A DNA stretch of 64,000 nt, taken from Asparagopsis taxiformis. Lineage: Eukaryota > Rhodophyta > Florideophyceae > Bonnemaisoniales > Bonnemaisoniaceae. Position 1 is the first letter of the stretch; each line of letters begins with the position of its first letter. The stretch lies in the NCBI GenBank assembly GCA_030407315.1, contig JALQPE010001888.1:1-64000 (forward strand), read 5' to 3'. The translations under genes were made by a program, and so were the position numbers. Positions 30,599 through 41,576 of the stretch are shown one piece after another. The notes below the pieces were generated by a model. That model did not search any database and was not told the DNA's origin. It saw nothing but the letters and a program-made list of their open reading frames with translations.

Positions 30599-30601
30599 AA
30601 C
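30588..30601 (-). other. Primer-binding site, half initiator tRNA-Met type
   Basis: Directly inside the 5' LTR the minus strand reads GTTATGGGCCCAGC. This is complementary to the anticodon stem-loop of eukaryotic initiator tRNA-Met, not to a tRNA 3' end. Drosophila copia and yeast Ty5 prime from such a half tRNA. The ATG in this site is the gag start codon. Confidence 0.8.
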
Positions 30602-31270
30602 TGTGGTAAAAGTAGTTATTTCTTAGTGACAATCCTCACACAAGCTCCAATCACGGATGGTTAGCGGTGGAGAACTATTCAGCACAGCTGGGGAAGAGGA
30701 TGGCTGCTTCTGTGCCTCACTGCCTCTTCCCGTGCACAACCGCGGCAGATTGTGCTCTTTTATAGACTAATTCGTGGCTAGCTAATCGACATTACTCAAT
30801 AGCGATTACATTGAGATATGCTATTGTAGGCGCAATCACGTTTTGGCCCACACATAACACATTAGCCGCAAGTCATCAAATCCCGAAACCGCCCGGTGGT
30901 TTTGAGATTGCAGGTACAGCAAAAGCTGTCTGTGATCCTGATAGAATCGCATAAAGGAATCGCTTCTGAGCTGCTCGCTCAGATTGATTTCCTCTATCAA
31001 TCACTGCCATAGCAAATGAAGAAGTAACTGTTGGCCATCATGGCATAGTCAAGTGATAGGTCTATGCTTCTGCCAAACAAACCCAAGCGTTATGTAACTA
31101 TCCACTCATAGGGAAGTACGGAATGACAGATTCCACTACATAACCTAAATGCAGTATGGGCATGCTGGAAGATAATCTTCCATCAAGTTACACGTCATTG
31201 CCGTGTGTTAGAACCACTGATTGGCTCCTCATGTGCCAATCAGATTGATGCATGTTTAGCACCAATCACA
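30602..31270 (-). repeat. 5' LTR of the copia element
   Basis: 669 bp, differing from the 3' LTR at one position that I can see. It presumably holds the promoter; a CTTTTATAGAC string (TATA-like on the plus strand) lies near 30758, but the relevant strand is minus and I could not place a start site. Confidence 0.95.
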
Positions 31271-31275
31271 AGTAG

Positions 31276-32448
31276 TTTTGTAATCCACAATGAGGAAGTC
31301 GAATGGTGCAACGGAAAATCATAATATGTGCTTGCATCTTATTACGTAGCACAGTGGGTTTAAAAAGTTGTCATCGAGGTGAAATTGAATCAAACTGCAT
31401 GAACTGGTACAGTCAGATACGCCTAAGTTTCAACTGAACACGTATATACAGAGAATCCATACTGGTGTTGTTTCAGCACTCATACGATTCTACTGAACCA
31501 TAGCTAAAATTTTAATATCTGCTGCGTCGAAAGGTGCACAGAATCTACCGCGGAATATCCAATCAAATGCGTCGATTTCGAAATATCCACAATCCGCAAT
31601 TGTGCCAACACATCCGGCCTTATGCAAAACTCGTAGCAGTCTATTGGACATTCGGGGAAAAGTGCGCCAACCTGCCGGCGTCGAGCAAATTATAATTTAA
31701 CAATAAAAATAGAATTACTCTTATGATGAGGAGAAAGGCCTATTCTGAGTGGACCCGTCGCATCACACTTACACTGGAAGTTACAGAACGTCCACGTGTA
31801 GGGATTTTGATAGCTCTTCACTCAGGAGGCGACTGCAGAAATGTTACTTTCTCGGTTCCAAGTTGTAATTTACGGAGCAAACAATAGTCATATTTTTTGG
31901 TTTGGTACCGGCAGACGCTTTCCTGTACTCTACCGCAGTTTATGATTCTATTGTTCCGAATAGGAAATGGGACTCTGACCCTTCTATCATTGGACTATCT
32001 ATCTCCCCATTGTACGCCAAAAGCAAACAGTCGGTGCCAAGTGCAAACTTCCTTCAATCGCGCTTGTGAAACATTATTCAGGATATACTTTGAGAGGGAA
32101 TATCAACTCCATGTAATATCCGAGGATATTGATAATGTGTTCATTCTGATGACGAGTAAGAGCTCAAAGCAGATGAAGTCCACATCGAAAACATGCTTGA
32201 TACTGATGTTATTTGAACGGGGATTGGAGTAGAGATTTGATCAGGTGGGAACAAGAAGGATGGACATGTGATCTGAGCCTCAACAACTGCTTTGCGCTAT
32301 CAAAAGTAGTATTGTGGTTTTGAATTGATATTGGTCATGGGAGAGACATGGGGGCTAAAAAACGAATATCAACCTATGACTCCTTTACTAGATATTCAAC
32401 AGCATGCGAAATCTAAGGGTGTCACGAAGCAATAGGAGCTCAAGTTAC
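31276..32448. other. Intergenic region, nothing recognised
   Basis: No open frame with protein-like features and no repeats shared with the rest of the window. The 336-bp plus-strand frame at 31897 looks like chance. Confidence 0.4.
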
Positions 32449-32883
32449 CTAGGGTGTAGATGCTGGCACAAAGTTGTCGACGAAACTGGAGAGTGCATCA
32501 CCAGCAACACCAGCAACCATCGGAAGACAATCCTGAGCGAAGTCAATAGACATAGCGATGATGTTGTTGAGCGTGGTAGGGTTCTGGGCAAAGAAAAGAC
32601 CACATTGAGCGATGTTTGCGTTGGGGTTAGCCAGAGCAGGCGCACACATTTCGTTGATGAAGTTGAGTCCGGGGGTGGCACTGATTGGCGGGGGAATGTT
32701 GATGGCCTGAACACCAGTAATACAAACACAACGGAAGAGCTGAAGAACATCCTCACAAATCTGAGGCATGGTTCCTACAGGGATTGGGACCTCATCCTGC
32801 TTCACGGAAGAAGGGATGGACTCCAGGCCGTACACGGCTTGCGAAAGAAGCAACATAGCGCAGACGAAAGAAAAAGTCCTCAT
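32449..32883 (-). CDS. Small secreted cysteine-containing protein 1
   Basis: 144 residues with a clear signal peptide (about 1-19, MRTFSFVCAMLLLSQAVYG). The mature part has Cys in the pattern CEDVLQLFRCVC ... CAPALA ... CGLF ... CLPM. Hydrophobic segments rich in Pro, Asn and Ala lie between the cysteines. It is clearly paralogous to the gene at 34091-34552 (CVCITGVQAINIPP against CSCITGIEIAGIPP). The Cys spacing does not fit hydrophobins, which have eight Cys with two CC pairs. The function is unknown; candidates are a cell-surface coat protein or an effector. Confidence 0.7.
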   Translation of the reverse strand: MRTFSFVCAMLLLSQAVYGLESIPSSVKQDEVPIPVGTMPQICEDVLQLFRCVCITGVQAINIPPPISATPGLNFINEMCAPALANPNANIAQCGLFFAQNPTTLNNIIAMSIDFAQDCLPMVAGVAGDALSSFVDNFVPASTP

Positions 32884-32987
32884 GGTGATTGAGTGGTGTG
32901 TTCGGTTGAGTGGAATCTGGTAGATGAAATTCTAGTTGTGGATGTGGAGTTGTGAAAAGAGTTCTTCGTCTAGATCAAGGACCTACT

Positions 32988-32996
32988 CTTTTATAG
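32988..32996 (-). promoter_or_regulatory. TATA box of secreted protein gene 1
   Basis: The minus strand reads CTATAAAAG about 107 bp upstream of the ATG. The paralogous gene has a similar box at almost the same distance. Confidence 0.6.
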
Positions 32997-32999
32997 TGA

Positions 33000-34090
33000 G
33001 GAATGATCGATGAATGCATACGAGCTTGCACATTTTGAACGTGTGGAAAACTTTCTCAGGCATCGATATCGTTATTGATGTCATAAGCTAGAAAGTTTTA
33101 TGTTACGGCTACGATCTGTTCGGAATCTAAGATTCTTCGACATGCGCCGGACATCTGCATCTGGAGAAAGACACTATGATGTATATCATAAGTTGGTATC
33201 TTAGTGATCTGAAATATGGCGCAAACTTTCCTGATGCGTTTGTTTTTTTGTTTCCATAGGGAATTCCTCCCTTTCGCAAATAATGGAGGGGGTGTTTTAA
33301 TAAAAAAATATGGGCCGAGAACAGCTTTCGGCAATGTTGCAAGGCGCCGAGAAAACATTGTGATTTAGCACACCTCCCTCCAGTGGGCCATAACCAAAAT
33401 GCTGTGTAAAGAACCCTCCGAGATAGCCTCTTCATGTTTGTATGCTCATGAGATAGTAATCTTCTCATTCCATAATTTCCAATAGGCTGCTCGAGAGTGC
33501 TTTGAACGTGCGAAAATATCTCACGAAGAAACTAGGCATTTTCCAAACTACAATGAATTTGTAGTAGCTTTCTTCGCTGTATGTGGTTCATTAACTCTCA
33601 AAGAATCTTACGTATAGGTTTGAACTTGAAATGAAACTCTCTATTTCCATTGTATCTGGTTTTCACTACTACATCAAATAAATTCCCATTTTGTGATATG
33701 GCTAGGGAACATCTTCCCCCAAGTCATCATTCGGGTAAATTGTTTTCGTTGGACAGAGATGGTGCGAATTTGTTTTGCAAGCCAAGTAGAATGCTTGGAC
33801 CAGTAGATTCAGCACTGGTTGCCTTCAAGCCTTGACTCACACAGACCATACACGCATCATGAGAAATGGGACGCAGATTATCATAAACATAATTTGACAT
33901 GAAACGACTACTTAGTTTTTCTTAGATCACAATTTTCTCTCAATACTACCAATACCTCCAACAAGAAATAGAAAATTGAATTCACCAAGTGCGGTTTATG
34001 AAAAGCTCTGAGTTATCTACTAGATATTCATCAGCATGCGAAATCTATAGTGTAAATTGCAGAGCACTAGTGGAAACTCCGCTAACATGC
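33000..34090. other. Region between the two secreted-protein genes
   Basis: About 1 kb of AT-rich sequence without a supported gene. Short open frames near 33127-33468 show no motif. Confidence 0.4.
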
Positions 34091-34552
34091 TTAGCGCATG
34101 GCGATGAAGGAGCCAACGGCACCTGTGAGTGCACCAGCGGCACTAGGGATACACTGTGTGATGAATCCAGCGGTGAAAGAAACTGAGTTCATGATGTTGG
34201 GTGCGTTGGCAAGCATGAACTCATTGCAGACTGTCAAAGTAGCCAGAGAAGCGTCAATAGCCGGGGCGCAAAGGTTGTTGATGAAGGCGATGATGGGACC
34301 AACGTTAGGAACTGGGGGGATACCAGCAATCTCGATACCGGTGATACAAGAGCAGCGAAGAAGCATGAGAGCATCAACGCAAACCTGCGGCATACCAGGC
34401 ATACCTGGACCGGGAGCAACATCGCCGTCACCAGCGAGATCTTCCGGAACAAACTGTCGGACGGGTTTCTTGTCGTCATTGCTGACGGGCACTGCAGCGA
34501 AAGCTGCGGAAGAAAGGAGAAGAATAGCACAGATAAAGAAAGTGGTCTTCAT
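34091..34552 (-). CDS. Small secreted cysteine-containing protein 2
   Basis: 153 residues with a signal peptide (about 1-19, MKTTFFICAILLLSSAAFA), an acidic/basic propeptide-like stretch, and a Pro/Gly segment. The same core as the paralogue follows: CVDALMLLRCSC, FINNLCAPAID, TVCNEF, QCIPSAAG. The C-terminus is hydrophobic and small-residue rich. The order and spacing of Cys are shared with protein 1, so they arose by tandem duplication and both frames are kept open, which suggests selection. The leader ends CACAACACCAAAATG, a fungal-looking context. Role unknown. Confidence 0.7.
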   Translation of the reverse strand: MKTTFFICAILLLSSAAFAAVPVSNDDKKPVRQFVPEDLAGDGDVAPGPGMPGMPQVCVDALMLLRCSCITGIEIAGIPPVPNVGPIIAFINNLCAPAIDASLATLTVCNEFMLANAPNIMNSVSFTAGFITQCIPSAAGALTGAVGSFIAMR

Positions 34553-34653
34553 TTTGGTGTTGTGGAGTGCTGGATATCGAGGAGGCTACTTGATGATGAT
34601 GAAATGTGTGAGATGAGGAGGGGGATTGATGTAGATTTGGATGAAGCGGACTG

Positions 34654-34663
34654 CCTTTATAGA
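34654..34663 (-). promoter_or_regulatory. TATA box of secreted protein gene 2
   Basis: The minus strand reads TCTATAAAGG about 104 bp upstream of the ATG, matching the placement in gene 1. Confidence 0.6.
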
Positions 34664-36430
34664 AGACTGGAATCTCAGATCGAAACATATTCTTCATCGA
34701 TCCATTACATGTGCTTGTTTTTCGGACAGCTTTCAACTTTCGGCGCGACTGAAATGTAGATGGAGCAAGGGAGGTTAGGTGATCAAAATATTCGATATTG
34801 CTGTTTTGGCGACGGTCCACACACGTATCTGTTCCATCGCCCAAGTATCAATGAAATCTCACGCGCAAACTCTCTAAGTTAATACATATATCTCAAAGTG
34901 GGTTTCTCTCCCCCCCCACGGCATTGTACACATTTCGCTAGCTGGCAGCATTGAGTACAGTTTAGAAGTTACGATCTGTACTTCAGTACGATACTTTCAC
35001 TACAGAAGATCGTTGTAATCTCAGAACATGTGAAATATTGCACTATCCTCAGTATGAACCCATCATCCATATGGAGCGAAATAATACGCGGATGCATTCC
35101 CAAACTTTGGAGCCGCTACAAAATGACTGCTATCTTTGAAAGGATGCGCCATAACTGCCAAGATGATTTACCGACAAGCCAGTAAATATATCTCGTTGTG
35201 GTATCGGACTGCTACGAGGGCAAAATACTTCCAGGAAATGACACAGTATCATACTGCGAGGAACAAAGCTACCAATTCAGATGTTTCAATCACAAGGTAA
35301 TATCCACGGACCCTAGATAATATCTGGGCGTCGGAACTTGCGAGGTTTCCGCTACTTGGCAAACTCCCAGATTTCGTGCATTCTTCGTATGGAAACGACC
35401 TCTCGAGATTCATGGTCAAGCCAGCCTGTTCAGATAGACGAAATGCATTCCAAGAATAATCTGTGTCATGTGATGGACTTCAAGAACGGGGTAGAGCGAA
35501 GTGAACGGGGGCCAAGGCCGAATACCAGAATAAAAGCCTTGGATGCGGGGTACGGCCCTTCAGGAAGTTTTCGAATAAAAATATCTGAAAAATCATACCC
35601 AATGCTCACACGGACAAGCTCTAAATTACATTTTCTAAACTGATTCTTTTTTGCACTACGGTGGCGTCTTTATTCGAAATAACCGGGAAACTTTGCACCA
35701 CAGAGCAAGGACAAGATCTTATAGGACTTTTTGCTCGAAGCATGGTGTTAGGTGGATAAATTATCCCAATATTATCACGGTAAGTCATAAGCTTCTGTAT
35801 TATTGAAGCACGGGGGACACTCCATCTAATCTCTAGTGGTATTGTCGGAGATGTGAAGAAGTACTGCAGTTTCTCAGACAAACTTTGAGTAACCACATCG
35901 ATCAGCGAGGGCGGACATACGACGGACTTTGTTAATTGATGGCAACAAGAGATAGAGCGTTGTGCAGTTTCTGGATTTCCAAACTGGGACTGCAGCTTTC
36001 TTTCAGGGTAACCTCAACGAGAGGGGAACAAATCATGGTGATAAGAGGAGAATTGCTTTTCCCGTTCTTCTAGGTGCTAATGTGTTCTTCGAATAATCAA
36101 ATGCTCGCGAGAGATGTTCAAGGCAAGGCCAGAGACAATCTACAGGTGGCAAGAATTCCGGCCAATCAGAACAACTAATACTGAGCAAGGGCTAATCATT
36201 TCCACTCGTCCCCTTCATCCTGTGTGCACCAATCAGATCAACTCTTCCACTAGAAAAAGCACATGGCAGCTTCTAGTTGGTCACAATTTCGAAAATAGAA
36301 CAGAAATAGCCAAAATGCAAATTCGGCCGAAATACTGCATCCAGGAGTCGCCAAAAATATACCCTCATATTAGACCTTTGAATTAAATCTTCAGTAATCT
36401 CGCAAAAACTACTCGCATTTCCTAAAAGTA
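34664..36430. other. Intergenic region, nothing recognised
   Basis: No supported gene. The 101-codon frame at 35338 and the minus frame at 35621-35896 have no motif. Confidence 0.4.
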
Positions 36431-36435
36431 GTGTC

Positions 36436-36588
36436 TGTCAGCACGCTAACTCAATAACCACAGTACGCACGGACAAATACACTAACAGACACTACACTGA
36501 CAACAGGACAGAAAACGAGAACAGTACTTAAGGCCAATTAGAATAGGATCAGTAAACGGACGACGGTAAGGAGATTGTCCTTCTAACA
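36436..36588 (+). repeat. 5' LTR of the decayed copia element
   Basis: 153 bp, TGT...ACA. The following GGTTATCGGCCC resembles the half initiator tRNA-Met site of the other copia element, with one base changed (ATC for ATG). Confidence 0.95.
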
Positions 36589-36629
36589 GGTTATCGGCCC
36601 TCACTTCTACCACTGCGTAGCAAAACAAC

Positions 36630-37187
36630 ATGACGACTCCCACCATCCCGCCACTGAAATTTAACAATGCAAAATTCTGGCATCGCATGCTCCAAGCCGT
36701 CGCACACGACATTAATCTCGACCAGTTTCTCGATGCCACACACACAGCACCACAAGACCAAGACCAGTTCGCAACATACAAGCGCGACCGAGAACGACTT
36801 ACGATGATCATCCTGGCTAGCCTACCAGACGAAATCACATTTACACTCACAGACGAGCAACTCAAACTCTCCCCCTACCTCCTGACCCAACACGTACTTA
36901 ACACGGTTAACGAACACACAGCCGTAGATCACAATCTTCTGGAGGCAAAAGCGCGTAACACCCACCTAACGTCACTTCACAACGCAGAAGAATACATACT
37001 GAAACACAAGGAACTCCGACTGTCCATGCGCAACGCAAATTACCCAAACATTAATGACGAACTGACGACCGTCAACTTCATGGTAAATGGAATCCAGGAC
37101 ATAGAAGAGCTCTTCCCTACCCACGACATGATGATCCAAAGCCCCCTCCGACCATCTCCGAATTCTCCACTCGCCTACACAGGGTGA
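36630..37187 (+). CDS. Copia Gag, N-terminal part
   Basis: The first ATG opens a 185-codon frame with copia Gag features (WHRMLQAVAHDINLDQFLD; RERLTMIILASLPDEIT; EYILKHKELRLSMR). It stops at 37185. The continuing sequence in an overlapping frame (37184-37732) holds a Cys/His knuckle (CNYHNSASHSNSEC) and the protease start. Confidence 0.7.
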   Translation: MTTPTIPPLKFNNAKFWHRMLQAVAHDINLDQFLDATHTAPQDQDQFATYKRDRERLTMIILASLPDEITFTLTDEQLKLSPYLLTQHVLNTVNEHTAVDHNLLEAKARNTHLTSLHNAEEYILKHKELRLSMRNANYPNINDELTTVNFMVNGIQDIEELFPTHDMMIQSPLRPSPNSPLAYTG

Positions 37188-38574
37188 TAAACAGCATCCA
37201 AGCCCGGAAACGACGCATCACAAATCACGCTCCTCATCACCAACGACACGCTCACTTCATACACCGCCACCGCTTCCCCGTAGCAGCGCCCAGCACACAA
37301 AACACACCACACTGGCGCCAAAACCAAAAACTCAAGCCTACAACTGCCCGCACATGGTGCAACTACCACAACTCCGCATCGCACAGTAACAGCGAATGTC
37401 GCGCACAAAGATTCAACCGCAAGAACACATACAACGCTCACATGCTCTCCCCATTTCCCCCACCCGACAACATGACCACACCTGTCCACCCGGCTACAGC
37501 GCCCAATGCCGCCACACAACAGTCGAACCACAGTGACGATGTTTCCGAATCCGAGCGTAAGTTCTACATCCTGGATTCAGGGGCTCACCCCACCCACCTC
37601 ACACACCCCCACCCCCACACCACACCACTAACACACACACTCGCTACACACGCACTGCCGCCGACCGACGACACCGGTCACACACTCCGGACCTATACAG
37701 ATCCACACACCGGAGATGAAGCTGGATATTAACGATGCCATCGTCACGCCGGACCTTCGACACAACCTGGTCTCAGTCCACTCGCTAGCCCGCCGACATG
37801 GACCGGTCACATTCACCCCATCTACGGCATATATCAGCACCAATGGCCGACAAAACACACGCAAAATAGCTTCATTCAACAATGGCCTTTACATCATCAA
37901 CAATAAAACAACGGATTCCCCCTCACGCAATCACGTGTGCAACAACACCACGTCTCAATCCTCACAGGCACCCCGCACACGCCCTACAACCACTCCGACA
38001 ACATACAACTCAAATCGAACGCGAACCAAACAGCAGGCGCGCACCAATAACAATTCTCACTCCACTCGCCCACCACTGCTGGACACCCCATCCCAGAATA
38101 CACGATCTAAAACAAGAGCTCGAGACTGGACAGGCCATGGCGCACGAGTCACACCTCTAAAACGACGACACCAAACCGCCAAACCAATTCCCCCACCACC
38201 ACGACGCCAACAAACCGCAAACCAACGACTCCCCCACCACCTCGCCCACAGCAAACCCTACCTCATACAGCCACACAAGCACCCAAACCGAACGACATAA
38301 ACACAAAAACCGCCTCGGTCACAAGTGCCAAACATGACCCAACCACCCCAACAAGGCAGACTCTGCCCAAAACACCCCAAGAACCCCAGCCACCTCTGGT
38401 CATCAGATTCAACGCACCTACATCCTCTCCCAGGCGATAACTACATCCCGGCCCCAGACAGCGACAGAGCGGAATCGCAACCCACTCTACGCATCCCACC
38501 CGGATGATCAACCACACCCCGCCCACGACCTACACCTCCGGCTAGGTCACCCTAACCCACAAACAATTCGCCGT
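37184..38574 (+). pseudogene. Copia zinc knuckle, protease and pre-integrase region
   Basis: Fragments in at least two frames show the zinc knuckle, the protease active site (YILDSGAHPTHL, about 37562), a copia-typical block (VTPDLRHNLVSVHSLARR, about 37747), and a long low-complexity Thr/Pro/His-rich spacer. Frames change at about 37700 and again before 38520. In the spacer all three frames are rich in Thr and Pro, which blurs the breakpoints. Confidence 0.7.
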
Positions 38575-39645
38575 ATGTGCCGGCACAAGTCCATACCAGC
38601 ACTCGCACCATATGAAAACCTAGTCATTCCCGACATGACTTGCAGTGCCTGCGCCATCGCCAAGATCAAAGCGGCCCCACACAAACCAACCCCACACGAC
38701 CACCAAATCGGCGAACACATATCATCAGATGTATGCGGACCACTACCAACCACATCGATGCAGGGCAATCGCTATTTCGTCACTTTCATCGATACAAAAA
38801 CGCGATACATCACTGTGTACTTTATCCAAAACCGCACCTCCATTCCCAACATTACCATTCAACACATGGAATACGTACACACCATGCATGGTAAATACCC
38901 ACGCTTCTTTCGATCGGATAATGCCCGCGAATATACATCATCCGCTCTACAAAAACAACTTTCCCTTCGCGGCATAACCCACATAACCACAGCCCCCTAC
39001 ACACCACAACAGAACAGTATAGCGGAACGTATCAACCACACTTTAATGGACACTGTCCGCGCCACTCTGACCCACAGCTCTTCGGATAATGCTAACTGGC
39101 AATACGCCATGATGGACGCAGTCTTCAAACGCAACCTGACTCTACACACAACCACCAACAAAATACCATACACCGAGTGGCACCAAATGACCCCGCGCAT
39201 CCAACGCCTTTTCGCGTTTGGCCAGGTTGGCCACATACCGGTACAACAACCCAAAAACAAGCTGGACGACCGTGGCACCCTCGTACGATACCTTACAGCG
39301 TGTGACCAAGACAACATACTAGTCGAAAACACCACCACACGACAACCAATTAAGATCCCGGCACTCGACTTCCACCCATACGTCACCACAACTGACCCCA
39401 CTGCAACGACCACAATGGCGTTTCAGGCCAACGCCTACACACCTGCCCATGCACCCATACCACAGATTATCACCACCCAAACCCCCGCTCCGCCCAATCA
39501 CCGTACGGCCCGCAAATACCCCGACGCCCACCTCTGGGCCGAAGCTCATAACGACGAACTTAACAAGATCGACGAAATGCACGCCATCCGATGGATCCCC
39601 AGACACAATACACCCCCAAGATACGCCCCATTCCACTCACCATGA
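38575..39645 (+). CDS. Copia integrase
   Basis: The open frame includes HLRLGHPNPQTIRRM just upstream (HHCC zinc motif) and CSACAIAKIK. The catalytic core follows, with Asp in ISSDVCGP and in FFRSDNAREY and Glu in QNSIAERINHT. It runs on to the start of reverse transcriptase (HLWAEAHNDELNKIDEMHAI) before a frame break at about 39595. Confidence 0.85.
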   Translation: MCRHKSIPALAPYENLVIPDMTCSACAIAKIKAAPHKPTPHDHQIGEHISSDVCGPLPTTSMQGNRYFVTFIDTKTRYITVYFIQNRTSIPNITIQHMEYVHTMHGKYPRFFRSDNAREYTSSALQKQLSLRGITHITTAPYTPQQNSIAERINHTLMDTVRATLTHSSSDNANWQYAMMDAVFKRNLTLHTTTNKIPYTEWHQMTPRIQRLFAFGQVGHIPVQQPKNKLDDRGTLVRYLTACDQDNILVENTTTRQPIKIPALDFHPYVTTTDPTATTTMAFQANAYTPAHAPIPQIITTQTPAPPNHRTARKYPDAHLWAEAHNDELNKIDEMHAIRWIPRHNTPPRYAPFHSP

Positions 39646-40525
39646 CATACAAATACAAACGAGATGCCAATGGCCACATCGAAGAGCGTAAAGCTCGATG
39701 CGCCGTACGCGGAGACCGCATGAAACCACACCTGCATTATGACCAGACAGCACGGCGACATTCGCCGCAGACAAAACCACCATACGCCTCCTCCTAGCCC
39801 ACGCAGCTGCACACAAATTACACACAGAACACCTAGACATATCCTCCGCATTCCTTCACGAAAAATTCGACCACACCGAACCGGTCTTCGTACGGCAATA
39901 CCCTTTATTTGATGGTACCTTCCGCCACGACTCACAGGTTGGCCAACTCTGCGGGAACCTTTATGGCACCCGCCAAGCCGGTCGAATATTCTCTGATGGC
40001 ACACGACAATTCCTCCAAAACTTAGGATACAAGCAGCTCAAATCCGACCCGTGTTTGTTCACTAAATCCACAACACACAACCAAATCATCGTCGCCACGA
40101 CAATTGACGACTTCCTCATATGCGCCACCGAACCACACCTCATCACAGACCTTTACGAGCAACTGAAAACCAAATACAAAGTCAAACGACTTGGCGCCCC
40201 CACAAAATACCTAAACTGGAAGATAACCCACCACCCCAATGGCATCCACATATCACAACCGCACGTAATCGACTCAATCATCACAAAAACGAAAATGCAA
40301 GACGCGAAACCAATCGACCGTTTATACTCCGACGGCATCGACCTTTCTCCACCTACAGATGATGACGAAATTGACCTCACAACGGCAACCACATACCGCG
40401 AAACCCTGGGCGAACTGCGCTACTTGACAGACTCCACACGCCCCGACATCCATTTCTTTACAAACTCACTAGCGCGCGCGAACCACAACCCACCGCCAGA
40501 CACTGGAAACTGCTCAAGAGGCTAG
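39591..40525 (+). pseudogene. Copia reverse transcriptase, frameshifted
   Basis: Reverse transcriptase blocks appear in succession in different frames: PLTMTYKYKRDANGHIEERKARC, then HLDISSAFLHEKF-like text, then ATTIDDFLICA (the catalytic Asp pair) and DSTRPDIHF. At least two frame changes, at about 39600 and 39770, prevent a full product. Confidence 0.75.
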
Positions 40526-40563
40526 TTCGCTTCCTGAAACACACAAAACACACTGGAATACAG

Positions 40564-41127
40564 ATGCAGAACAATCCCACGGATGAAGTACTAACATCAT
40601 ACTCCGACGCTGACTTCGCGAACGACACATCTACCAGAAAGTCCATCTCTGGATCACTCCACACACTACACGGCGCACCGATACATTGGACGTCACAACG
40701 ACAGTCTCTCGTAGCGACTAGTACATGCGAAGCCGAAACTATTGCCGCTTCAGAAGCCGTACGACAAACAAACTGGCTCGGAGACCTCCTCAAAGAACTG
40801 AAACTCATCCACCCTGACAAAGCTATCCTCACCTATATCGACTCCCAATCTGCCATAGCCATCGCGAAGAACACTGCGCCGACAAAACGCCGCAAGTTCA
40901 TTGACATCCGACATCACCACCTAATGGACAACGTCCAAGCTGGCCGGATCAATCTACAATACCTTCCATCACAGCAGATGCTGGCCGACATTTTTACAAA
41001 ACCCCTAACAAAGCAACCATTTCAGCGACTCACATCAGCTCTACAAATCAGCGAAGGACCTAACCAACGCACAACAATACCGCTCCCCGCCCTGGGCGAC
41101 AGGGGGAGTGTCAGCACGCTAACTTAA
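40564..41127 (+). CDS. Copia RNase H
   Basis: 187 open codons cover RNase H: SYSDADFANDTSTRKS, STCEAETIAA, IDSQSAIAIAKN, then the copia end block LPSQQMLADIFTKPL. The catalytic acidic residues are kept. Confidence 0.85.
   Translation: MQNNPTDEVLTSYSDADFANDTSTRKSISGSLHTLHGAPIHWTSQRQSLVATSTCEAETIAASEAVRQTNWLGDLLKELKLIHPDKAILTYIDSQSAIAIAKNTAPTKRRKFIDIRHHHLMDNVQAGRINLQYLPSQQMLADIFTKPLTKQPFQRLTSALQISEGPNQRTTIPLPALGDRGSVSTLT
41098..41108 (+). other. Polypurine tract, followed by a partial LTR start
   Basis: GACAGGGGGAG is followed at 41109 by TGTCAGCACGCTAACT, identical to the first 16 bp of the LTR. The real 3' LTR begins only at 41157. Confidence 0.75.
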
Positions 41128-41156
41128 CCACACGTCGCCCAGCAACGACTCGCTAT

Positions 41157-41309
41157 TGTCAGCACGCTAACTCAATAACCACAGTACGCACGGACAAATA
41201 CACTAACAGACACTACACTGACAACAGGACAGAAAACGAGAACAGTACTTAAGGCCAATTAGAATAGGATCAGTAAACGGACGACGGTAAGGAGATTGTC
41301 CTTCTAACA
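41157..41309 (+). repeat. 3' LTR of the decayed copia element
   Basis: 153 bp, apparently identical to the 5' LTR and followed by the target-site duplication GTGTC. Confidence 0.95.
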
Positions 41310-41576
41310 GTGTCTATTTCCGAAATAGAAGTACCAAATTCGAAAAGATTTTGATTTTGTCAAAATACTGATTTGTCCATCAATAGCTGAGTTATTCGGC
41401 AATTACTGAGTTATTTCCGAATGACAGACGTATTTCCAAAATCCTGGGCGATTCGAATGAAGCTGGATGTACTGGTAGAACGGAACACTAATTGAGTATA
41501 AAATACGTGTCCACCCCTGGTCAGCTCCCAATTCAACACCTACCCATCCCTCCGACTATACCTGACCTCCAAACAT

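Larger units (their letters stand above)
25272..31270 (-). mobile_element. Complete Ty1/copia retrotransposon
   Basis: Two 669-bp LTRs (25272-25940 and 30602-31270) start TGTGGTAAAA and end ATCACA, and I find one visible difference between them. They are bounded by the perfect 5-bp target-site duplication AGTAG (25267-25271 and 31271-31275). Reading on the minus strand the order is LTR, primer-binding site, gag, protease, integrase, reverse transcriptase, RNase H, polypurine tract, LTR. That order with integrase before reverse transcriptase defines Ty1/copia. Near-identical LTRs mean recent insertion, although the pol frame is broken twice. Confidence 0.95.
36436..41309 (+). mobile_element. 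Complete but decayed Ty1/copia retrotransposon
   Basis: Two 153-bp LTRs (36436-36588 and 41157-41309) start TGTCAGCACGC and end TTCTAACA. The target-site duplication GTGTC is perfect (36431-36435 and 41310-41314). Inside are gag, protease, integrase, reverse transcriptase and RNase H in copia order, in several frames with stops. The LTRs look identical, so the insertion is recent and its template was already defective, or the frame breaks are sequence errors. The base composition is strikingly C/A-rich (many CAC and ACC runs) compared with its flanks. Confidence 0.95.

Noticed and set aside
32449..34552. Hydrophobins
   Set aside because: The proteins are small, secreted and hydrophobic, but they lack the eight-Cys pattern with two CC pairs that defines hydrophobins.
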